Source: Theristus sp. LFF4_11 (lineage: Eukaryota > Nematoda > Chromadorea > Monhysterida > Xyalidae). Taken from it: a stretch of DNA of 64,000 nt. Position 1 is the first letter of the stretch. The number at the start of each line of letters is the position of its first letter. Shown here one piece after another: positions 20,871-30,600 of this stretch. The notes beneath the pieces were generated by a model, which saw only the letters and a list, made by a program, of their open reading frames with translations, searched no databases and was not told the DNA's origin. The stretch is taken from NCBI GenBank assembly GCA_030248135.1, contig JASANC010005818.1, positions 94,248 through 158,247 on the forward strand. Direction: 5' to 3'. Position numbers and translations under genes: made by a program.

Positions 20871-22517
20871 AATTCCGGCCCGCTAATTCCGGCCTGAAGA
20901 GTTTCGGCCCGCTCATTCCGGCCCGAAGAATTCCGTCCCGAAGAATTCCAGCTCGAAGAATTCCGGCCTGGGATAATTCCGGCCAAAAGAATTCAGGCCC
21001 GAAGAATTCCGTCCCGGAGAATTCCGGCCCTATGAATTTTCGCCAGCACGAACAATATTAAACAACCCGAAGTAATTTTTTAGTAATAAAATATCGATGT
21101 TCACATGTTACAGTATATTTTCAATGATGTTCAAAAAAATGTTTATACAGTCGAACTCACTAAAATGTGGAATCAGCTGATTGGTCGACCGAGCGGAGGC
21201 TGCTCACACTCCGCACCGTTCTTTTTTCGTGGATTTGGATTTTATTGAAACGTGTTATTATGAATTTCCAGCACCCTTTTGGTGCTAAAAATAAACTCAA
21301 AGGTTAGAGACCGCGAAATTTAGAAAATTTTTATTCCACAGCTCAACTCAAAATGTATTTTTTTGTTTAATGACGACGATGACGTCGTCGCTTAATTTTT
21401 GCGTGTGGACTGAAAAATAAAAGCCTGAAAGGAGTGAGCTGTGCATGGTTTGCTGCGTGCACCAAGTAAATGAACACAGCAGCTTACCAAAAACAACTTG
21501 AAAACGGTGAAAATGAAAAATGAAAGAAAAGTCGTCGTCGTGTCGTCGTCGTCCGCGAAGTCGGAACGCATTTTTTTTAATTGCGGACGCATGTCGATCG
21601 GTCAGCTAGGAATGAAACCCCCTTCAGCTGGCTACACAGCGCACTCATTTCAGGCTTTTGTCTTTCAGTTCACACGTAAAAATTAAGCGACGACGTCGTC
21701 GTCGTCGTCGTCAGTAAAAAAATGCATTTTGAGCTGTTGAATGAAAAAAAATTGAATTTCGCAGTTCTCCAACTCTTTGAGTTTATTTTTAGCATGAAAA
21801 CGGTGCTGGAAATTCACACTCATTCAAAAGAAACACGATTCAATAGAATCCAGATCCACGAAAAAGAAGGGTGCGGAGTGTGAGCAGCCTCCCCTCGGCC
21901 GACCAATCAGCTGATTCCACATTTTATTGAGTTCGACTGTATGTCTTGTTTGATTTTTTTAGAAAGAAGAAAGAAGAAAGATTTATATGTCTTTTTTCCA
22001 GAATTATAAATAAAAAGATTATTTTTATTATCACGACCCAGGATTTGCAAACCACCAATTATCAACTGATTTTTATTTGTGCTGTGTTTTTGTCCTTTTT
22101 CGTATTATTTCTGCATTTTTTGACTTGCGTGATCTTGCTGGCTAGTTTGCATTTTCATTATTTCAGACGTGACTTTTTTCGGTGTCTCAAAAAAATTCAA
22201 GCAAGTTTCGCTGGGTGGGGTGTCCAGCAAATTTCAAGGGGGGAGGCACCAGTGCAGAATCACAAGAATCACGTTCAACTTGCTGGAACAAAAAACCACG
22301 TATAATTCTACACGGCTAACAAAGCTTCAAACTAGCTGTATGAATTTATTTATTCACAATTTGAACATCGATATTTTATTACCGAAAATCACTTCGTGTG
22401 CTTTAATATTGTTCGTGCTGGCGAAAATTCGCCAGGCCGGAATTCTTCGGGCTGGAATTCTTTGGGCCGGAATTCTTCAGGCCGGAATTCTTCGAGCCGG
22501 AATGAGCGGGCCGGAAT
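20871..22517. mobile_element. Palindromic foldback element with GAATTCCGGCC arms (family 2)
   Basis: Left arm about 20871-21105: tandem 14-16 bp units (ATTCCGGCCCGAAGA variants), then GCCAGCACGAACAATATT, then ATCGATGTTCACAT. The right arm 22363-22517 is the reverse complement in the same order: GAACATCGAT, AATATTGTTCGTGCTGGC, then tandem GGCCGGAATTCTTC units and GAGCGGGCCGGAAT. Both outer ends carry the CCCGCTCATTCCGGCC motif or its inverse. The interior includes a complete Tc1/mariner-type MITE (21148-21939). No transposase ORF was found. A small relative lies at 63489-63905. Confidence 0.8.
21148..21939. mobile_element. Tc1/mariner-type MITE nested in the foldback element
   Basis: A 792-bp palindromic element starting CAGTCGAACTC and ending GAGTTCGACTG, flanked on both sides by TA (21146-21147 and 21940-21941), the Tc1/mariner target duplication. 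Long inverted arms include AATCAGCTGATTGGTCG, GTGCGGAGTGTGAGCAG and GACGACGTCGTC-like blocks. It has no coding capacity. Partial copies occur at 23771-24400 and 33632-33668. Confidence 0.85.
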
Positions 22518-23445
22518 AGTATACGCATCAGTAAAGAGCGCCCAGAAAAGATAGTTTCACCAGCTGCCTATTCTAAAATAACGTTCTGAAATTTCGCAGG
22601 TTTTTGATTGAAACAAAAAATAAAACATGAAAACGAACCTCAGACACGCCAACACGATGAAATTTATGCAGGAGCCACTTGTTGTTATTGCCTGATTTGA
22701 TTGAATTCTGATTGAATAGAATATTATGAAACCTCCAAAAAATTGAAGAGAATGATTGAAAACCAAACATTAAATCGGCAGCATCGGCATAATAAGCAGA
22801 AAGTCGCTGCCCGAAATAATGTTCGTTCTCCAAATCATCTTTTCAACTGTCAACGTTCAGTTTAGTTATTTATTTGAATTGAATTGTCGTCGATTTGATT
22901 TGATCCAGCGTGTTGAAGTAATTAAATTGTAATTTTCAACTGAATGATCTGATCTGACTGAATGAATTGAATTCAAATCCAGAATTGAAATGTGAAAATA
23001 AATCGTTTCTCTTTGTCAGTTGTGCTTCCGAAACACAAATGAACAGAAAACGAAGACACACAATAAAATCCGATATCGACCGATGACCGATCGATGCGTC
23101 CCACAAATTCCAATCCGAACTGTTCTCTCTCAGCATTCAAAAACCAGTTTGGAATGGTGGAGTTGATTGTCACCATCAGAAATGAATGAATGTTTAGCTG
23201 CAGCCCATCGCCGTCGCCTCGCATCGATTTAGTTTGGTTTTCGATTTCTAGCTTGGGTGTTCATGTTGTGAAGTTCCAGTTTCAAAGCAAAACACCCAAC
23301 ACAATGCACCCAAAAGCCAAAAAAGCAATCAAAAACGACAGAAAGCTGAGAAAAAAACCGATCCTAGTCACAGTCCGACATTGCCTGATCAAGGAACAAT
23401 TAAACATCATGTTCAGTTTGCTCCGCTCCATTTGAAAAAATAGTA

Positions 23446-23662
23446 TTTGAAAAGTGAGGAGTTTTACTCCAGTGTTCCAAAAGTTAGACCTTTACAATTT
23501 CTAGATTTTGGGAATAATTCGGTGCTGATTTTGGCAAAACTATCAGACCAATGTGAAGCCTCGGTCAAAATAAATCTTTGGATTCAATTATTCAACCGGA
23601 ATTTGCCGTGATCCAACTTTCGGAACACCCTGGAGTATAATTCCTCACTTTTCAGCACTACT
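23446..23662. mobile_element. Short palindromic MITE, AAGTGAGGAG ends
   Basis: The left end GAAAAGTGAGGAGTTTTACT and the right end TATAATTCCTCACTTTTCAG are inverted, with further pairing inside (CCAGTGTTCCAAAAGTT versus AACTTTCGGAACACCCTGG). It has no coding capacity. A diverged copy is at about 19678-19945. The superfamily is not assignable from sequence alone. Confidence 0.65.
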
Positions 23663-23770
23663 CAGTTTTATAAAACTGACCAGGCCCCCGAAGACAAATG
23701 ACCCCTGCGCCCCCTACCCACAAATTTCTGCAGCTATCTATCTATCTGGAAAATTTGCTCCATCTATTCA

Positions 23771-24400
23771 CAGTCGAACTCTAAAATATGGGGAATCAGC
23801 TGATTGGTCGACCGAACGGAGGTTGCTCCCACTCCGCACCCTTCTTTTTCGCGGATCTGGATTCTATTCAAACGTGTTTCTTTTGAATTAATCTGAATTT
23901 CCAGCACCTTTTTCATGCTAAAATAAAATGAAAAGGTTAGAGACCGCGAAATTCAGAAACTTTTTATTCAACAGCTCAAAATGCATTTTTGTTGTTTGAC
24001 GCCGGCGACGACGTCGTCGTTTAAGTTTTGCGTGTGAACTGAAAGATAAAATATTTTTGTGTGATGAATAATTTTGTATTTCTTTACTTTTTTTGTGACA
24101 TCGTTTGTGTTTGTTTTGCATAATATGGAAATTTTGTGAATGTGTTGATGTGAACTGGCCGTGTGAGGCTTACAAGGCTGATGAGCCACCCTTCTTCTGC
24201 ATATGATGTTGCCAAGGCCGAAATGCAGAGAACCATTCCACAATTTGTCTGATTTACAAATAAACTTTTAGTAAAAGCCTGAAAAGACTGCGCTGTGTAT
24301 GGTTTGCTGCGTGCACCAAATGAATGGACACAGCAGCTTACAAAAAATAACTTGAAAACGGTCAAAAAGAAGGATGAAAGCAAAGTCGTCGTCGTGACAT
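23771..24400. mobile_element. Left-half copy of the Tc1/mariner-type MITE, interrupted
   Basis: Starts with CAGTCGAACTCTAAAATATG and follows the left arm of the 21148 element (CAGCTGATTGGTCGACCGA, CACTCCGCACC, GACGACGTCGTCG). About 215 bp of unrelated DNA (about 24049-24264) interrupts it. The arm then resumes with AAAAGCCTGAAAAG and GTTTGCTGCGTGCACCAA. The right half is missing. Confidence 0.7.
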
Positions 24401-24419
24401 AGTTGTTCTAGGGGGCCTG

Positions 24420-24620
24420 AATTGAAAGATTTGAACCCTAGCCTAGTATAAACGTGTATTTTACCTAAAATTAGCGAATTTTTCAAGAATTCTCGAGCAA
24501 AACTGGTCAATTTTGGTAAATTGACTCATTTTATGTCTTCGAAGACAAAATTTTTTAGATTGATAGCTGGCTGAGAAATTTTTTAGATAGATAATAGCTG
24601 GGCTGAAAAATCTTCTCAAA
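24420..24620. repeat. Half copy of the foldback repeat found at 55391
   Basis: Shares TAGTTGTTCTAGGGGG, TTGACTCATTTTATGTCTTC, the GCTGAAAAATC-like stretch and the AGATAGATAATAGCTGG-like stretch with the palindromic element at 55391-55635. It lies just upstream of the DPH1 start codon and so may include part of its promoter. Confidence 0.55.
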
Positions 24621-24687
24621 TGGTACAGAAAGTGAAATAAATAAAATAAAATAAGAGAAGTAAAACGGAGCGCACAAGACAAGCACA

Positions 24688-27600
24688 ATGGATGGTAAAC
24701 AACTGAGAAGATCAAAAAAGCCGACATCGGCAAAAGTACTTTTGGATGAAGTTGCAAACAACGAGCAGCTCAAAGAAGACATGAACGTGGTAAAAATAAA
24801 AGCTTTTGTTTTTTTGTTATCTTGTTTTTCGCTGTTCCGAAAAATTCATTTGCTCGTCATTTATTTTGTTGGCTGAAGTCTAAACACAATCAGTTTGTCA
24901 ACGTGAACAAACACGAAACGAAATACTACGAGAGCTGAGCTGAAATTCATTTTCCTAGATTCAGTTTGTTCGTCCGTTCGATAGTGTTTGTTTTCATTCA
25001 TGATCTTTGCAGTTGCCGAGCAATTACAATTTTGAGGTGGTGAAAACAATTTGGAGAGTTCGACAACTTGGCTGCAAACACGGTGAGGCCAGATCAGTGT
25101 TCACCTTTTAAATTTATAGAATGATACTAGCAGATAACCCGTGCCTACGGCACGGTTAGCTGACAAAATGTTGTTATTTTTGTGTGGATTTTGGCCTTTT
25201 GACCTGTGCCCACGACCCGCACTAAAAACGCATTGGATTTTGATTTTGAGCTGCTTCAAGCGAATGTTGTTCATTTACCATGCAATGATCGTTCATTTTC
25301 AAAGCAATTTGTAGCCGTCGATGCTTTATACCTTTTAAAAATCGCAGCATTTTCAGTTTCTTTTTGAAAACAGTTTTTTTCAACTGTTAACGCTGGTTTC
25401 AGCATCGATAAAATCAACAGATTTTTTTGCCGAATTTTCAAAAATTTGCCAGTCATTTTGATTAGAGCCTGCTTTTCAATTCAACGTAATATACTTTGAT
25501 CAGCAAGCAATACAACCCGTTTAATATGTGAAAAGCAATCTTTAATCAGCAGCAAACAACTGCCATTCCCATTTAAAAAATCAATTTTTTATTAGCTTCT
25601 TCAATGTCGTTTAATTATCGTATCAGTCTTCTTTGATCAGCTGCATTGCTGTGTCATTCCCGTTTAAAGTATCAAAACACAATCTTTTTTGATCAGCGAC
25701 AATTAACAGCCATTCCAGTTCAAAGTATCAAACATCCATCTTGTTTCATTACCTTTCCGTTCGTCGATTATCGTTCAACTGCTACTACTTCCGTTGAAAA
25801 CACTTTTAAAAACAATGCTGTTTGATCAGCAACAATCAACCGATCGTCCGATACCCGTTTAAAATATTTAAAAAATTGAAAAGCAATCTGGTATTAGTCA
25901 GTTACATTCCGCTGAAATTCCTGTTCAGTATAACAGAAATCAATCTTCAGGATCATTAACAATCATCCCGTTCAAAATTGATCGATTGGACCGTTCCACT
26001 GATTCGCTATCGATCATGGCCACGTCTTTGTTGATGCTGCAATTTATTTGTTGTGGAACCTGTTTAGCCTATTTGTTCAGCAACAATCAACTGCCATTCT
26101 ATTTCGATTGGTGTAGATGGCGAACAGCAGCAGCAGCCAAATTAAAGTAGTCGATCATAAACTGATGTTTTTATTGCATGGGAATGATGATGATTTGGAC
26201 TTTTCACAGAACAGAGATTGAAAAACAGTTCACATGAATCATGAAGAAAAATTGGAGTGAAGCTGAAGATGATGCTATATATAGAGTTGGGAACAACGAT
26301 AACTGTGTAATTACACGTAATTATATTGGCTATATAAGCTGTGATAATCTGTGATCAGGGTTCGGTCTGTTTTTATTATTGTCGTTGTCGTGTCCTCCTA
26401 ATAAGCAAACCCAAATAAACTACGTAACAACCCAAATATCTTTCTGGCGCCCAACGTTTGGCTCGTACAGTCATCATCTATAAAGAAGGAAAACCACAGT
26501 GTGCAACAGTGCAATCCGCACAGCAGCACGATCAGCATCATGTCGCGACACTTTGACAGCGAGAGTTCAGTCGTCAGCCGTGATCCCAGCCCTGACTCGC
26601 TGAACACGTCCGACGCCGATACGGTACACATGACCCGCAGAGACCTGGATTACCTCATTGACCGCTATGAGGACCAGCAGGATCGGGCAGGACTCAACCG
26701 CATTTGCAGGACGCTGCAGGAGAAAAAGAAGCTAAGTCGGACCTTGCAGTGCAGAGTCAAGCGAAACATTGCACCTTCTTTGGTCGCACCCATTGACGAG
26801 TTGGCTGATAGGGCCCGAGGATTTGTGAGCGAAGTCTTCAAGTATAAACAGTTTCTGACTTGGGGACAAATGCATGATCCTGAAAATGCTGATTTGAACA
26901 GTATGACTCAGGCACAATCGAGCGTCTCGCACAGCAGTGATACGACAGTGCCAACGGCGATCAGCATGCTCAGCTCGGCACAAGTGCTACAACGCGCACA
27001 GACTCAAAGGCCACACGAAGCGTCTGAAAAGTGCGACCCAAACGTGCCACACGATGTTTCAGACGTAAGTGACACTGATTCAATCAGTACGTTTCAGTTG
27101 GGTCAAAAACTTGCGCATATTCGTAGCGATGAGCATGTACCTACTGGGTTAATTCCCAAGGCAATAAATGAGTCCACTGGGTTGATTCCCAGGACCAAAA
27201 AGCTGATTGATGAGCCTACTGGGTTCATTCCCAAGGCAAATGAGTCCACTGGGTTGATTCCCAGGACCAAAAATCTGATTGGAGAGCCTACTGGGTTAAT
27301 TCCCAAGGCAAATGACGAGGCCAGTGGGTTAAGTCCCAGGCACGGTAAAGTGAAAACGGAGACGGGAGTCTCACAGCAGCTGATTCAATTGGTCATGCAA
27401 CAACAACAGCAGATGCAGAAACAGTACGAACAACTGCAAAAGCAAAATGACTTCATGATGACCATGTTCAGTCAGATGCTCGAACTGCAGAATCAGCAGA
27501 AGGTGACTGCTGATCATGACCACTGCTGTAAACAGAATGTCACCAACGGTACGACCGACAATGACAAAGCATACATGATGTTGTTGTCAGAAAAATGGCA

Positions 27601-30600
27601 AAAATTCGACCCAGCCAAAAATCACAAATTCCGCACTTGGCTCAGCAGTCTGCAGACCAGACTGGAGCTATGGGACCCACCGCCAAAAATCGCGGTCGAG
27701 CACATTCGTATGTGTCTTTCCGACGACGCATTGTTTGCTTTCGATCAACAGCCACAAGGAGTGCGTGAAAATTCGGAGGAGTCCATCAAGTACCTTGAGT
27801 CCATCTACGGACCAAGAAATGAGGCAATTACATCCGTCTACGAACTCGATACAGCAACGCGACAGGAAGGAGAATCTGTGCGCGCCTTCGGACTACGTCT
27901 GGAGAACTTGCTTCTTGCCACTGGGCATAACTATCGCGGTTCGGATGGCAACTATATACCGTTTGTCGAAACGACGTTGATCAACAAGTTGGTGCAAGGA
28001 TTGCTTGATCCGTTGTTGTCGAGCAAAGCAGAGGACCAGAAGTTCAAGGGTCTCAATTTCCGAGAAATTGTGGATAAAATCCAGGGAATCGAAGACTGCG
28101 AAAACTTCAAAAAGAAAAAGAACAGCCGTGACGACGATCGGCAGAAAAACAAAGACAACGGCAGCAAGCCGAATTACCAAAACACGAGCCGTGAAAACCA
28201 CGAAACAAACTTCAACTACAAACCGCAATTCAGCGACCAGTTTGGTCATAATCAGCAACATTACAATCAGATTGAGAACTACCAGTTCGCCAACAATCAA
28301 ATCACTCCACAAATCAATAATCAGCAACAGCAAACCACGCAATACATCGGTCGATGTTCCCGCATTCGACACGACACGCGACAGCAAAATCATCAACAGC
28401 AAAACTATTCACCAAAATTCGCAAGATTCCGAAATTGGCATCCGCAGTTTAGAATGTCAGACGCAGAAAAGCAGCTGATTGCGAGAGTCTACCGACGAAA
28501 CAAACCGGCCAAGTATCCTCGAACAGCGACAAACGACGTCGGCAAAGCTGAGGAGGACGACTACGACCACGACCCGCGTGATGAAGGAGGCGTCGACGAA
28601 TAGTAATGATGCGCGTGATGAAACGAACCGGTTGAAACGAAACGAAGAGAAAACACACGGAAATTTTCTAAAAAAACAAATCAAATCAACAAATCTTCCA
28701 ATCAAATCAACAAAACAATCAATCAACAATTCCAATCAAATATGTGATAAATCATTTTCAATTGTTGGGGAGAAGTTGGGAACAACGATAACTGTGTAAT
28801 TACACGTAATTATATTGGCTATATAAGCTGTGATAATCTGTGATCAGGGTTCGGTCTGTTTTTATTATTGTCGTTGTCGTGTCCTCCTAATAAGCAAACC
28901 CAAATAAACTACGTAACAACCCAAATATCTTTCTATAGCAAAAAGCTGCGGACAAACAATCAAACTTTCTTACCATCTTAGTATTATAGATTACTAGCAG
29001 ATAACCCGTGCCTACGGCACGGTTAGCTGACAAAATACAGTTGTTATTTTTGTGTGGATTTTGGCCTTTTGACCTGTGCCCACGGACTAAAAACGCATTG
29101 GATTTTGATTTTGAGCTGCTTCAAGCGAAGGTTGTTTATTTACCATGCAATAATCGTTCATTTTCAAAGCAATTTGTAGCCGTCGATGCTTTATACCTTT
29201 TAAAAATCGCAGCATTTTCAGTTTCTTTTTGAAAACAGTTTTTTTCAACTACCGTGCTTTTGCTGAATTTGTTGCTTTCGATCATAACCTGATTTAGTCA
29301 CGACAGCACTTACTTGTTACTGTGTGGTTTTGTTAACGCTGGTTTCAGCATCGATAATATAATATCAAGATTTTTTTGCCGAATTTTCAAAAATTTGCCA
29401 GTCATTTTGATTGGAGCCTGCTTTTCAATTCAACGTAATAATCTTTGATCAGCAAGCAATACAACCCGTTTAATATATGAAAAGCAATCCAGTATTAGTC
29501 AGTTACATTCCGCTGAAATTCCTGTTCAGTATAGCAGAAATCATCTTCAGGATCATCAACAATCATCCCGTTCAAAATTGATCGATTGGACCGTTCCACT
29601 GATTCGCTATCGATCATGGCCGCGTGTTTGTTGATGCTGCAATTTATTTGTTGTGGAACCTGTTTAGCCTATTTGTTCAGCAACAATCAACTGCCATTCT
29701 ATTTCGATTGGTGTAGATGGCGAGCAGCAGCAGCAGCAGCCAAATTAAAGTAGTCGATCATAAACTGATGTTTTTATTGCATGGGAATGATGATGATTTG
29801 GACTTTTCACAGAACAGAGATTCAAAAAAAGTTCACGCGAATGATGCATTAAAAGTGGAGTGAAGCTACCGATGATGCTATATATAGCAAAAAGCTGCGG
29901 ACAAACAAACAATCAAACAAACTTTCTTACTATCTTAGTATTATATAGACTAGCAGTTGACCCGTGCCTTCGGCCCGGGTAAGAAATGTGTTTCAAACGT
30001 TTCAAATGTTTGTCTTCAAGCTTTTCGATTCGGTGTCAATTCTATGTCAAAAATGATCTGTGTCAAACTGATTTTGCAATCGCTGAAATTTTTTTTCTAA
30101 ACTAATTGAATTTTCTGCTCCCGTTTGTTCTCGGTTAGTTAAGTTAAACTAAGTTAAAGGCAAGTCGTTCCCGTTAGATTTTTTTGGTTGACTGAAATTG
30201 TTCAAACGTGACTTGATTGTTTGAAAGTCGCTAAGTTTTACCCAAAAAGGCCCGTTTGTTTTTTATTTTACAGAACTGGCCGGAATCGATACCCGTTTAT
30301 TTGCACAATCCCATTTGTGTTTTTATAGTAAGCCCGCTTTTGCACAAAAATGTTTTTTAAACAATATGATATCAGTTTCTGCTGCTGTTTCAAAATTGCA
30401 AATTTGTATTCACAATTTTGCTTTTTGAAAGTCACAGAATTTTAGTTATCTTGTAAAAACTGCTGTTTGTTTAGTGCTCTCACAATCGATCTTCATGACC
30501 TGTTTCATTTTGTTTAAAGGTAAGTCGTTCACGTTAGATTTTTTCTGGTTGACTGAAATTGTTCAAACGTGACTTGATTGTTTGACAATTTCATTTTTCA

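Larger units (their letters stand above)
26285..28934 (+). mobile_element. Gag-only LTR retrotransposon with identical LTRs
   Basis: Two 161-bp direct repeats (26285-26445 and 28774-28934) appear identical by eye. The insertion is flanked by the 4-bp duplication ATAG (26281-26284, 28935-28938). A primer-binding site starting GGCGCCCAACG follows the 5' LTR, and a purine-rich tract (GGGGAGAA) precedes the 3' LTR. The interior holds one long gag-like ORF and no protease, reverse transcriptase, RNase H or integrase. Identical LTRs imply a very recent insertion. With no pol it must use enzymes from another element, so it is nonautonomous. Confidence 0.92.
25127..28990 (-). mobile_element. Nonautonomous Helitron, copy A (interrupted by an LTR element)
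   Basis: Read on the minus strand, the element starts at 28990 with TCTATAATACTAAGATGG and ends at 25127 with a hairpin (CCGTGCCGTAGGCACGG), then GTTATCTG and CTAG followed by T. These are the Helitron hallmarks: 5' TC, 3' hairpin plus CTRR, insertion between A and T, and no target-site duplication. There is no Rep/helicase ORF. An LTR retrotransposon (26285-28934) sits inside, flanked by ATAG. The uninterrupted version of the same site is present in copy B near 29875-29890 (GCTATATATAGCAAAAAGC). It lies within DPH1 intron 2. Confidence 0.85.

Noticed and set aside
20871..21050. Protein-coding repeats (RRIPARRIPA-type ORF)
   Set aside because: It is the translation of the foldback satellite; the opposite arm gives a different peptide, and no gene context exists.
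27893..28402. 169-codon minus-strand ORF inside gag
   Set aside because: Antisense shadow; Leu/Val-rich because the gag strand is Asn/Lys-rich.
28604..28773. Remnant pol gene after gag
   Set aside because: Only 170 bp of A-rich untranslated sequence lies between gag and the 3' LTR; no protease or reverse transcriptase motif.
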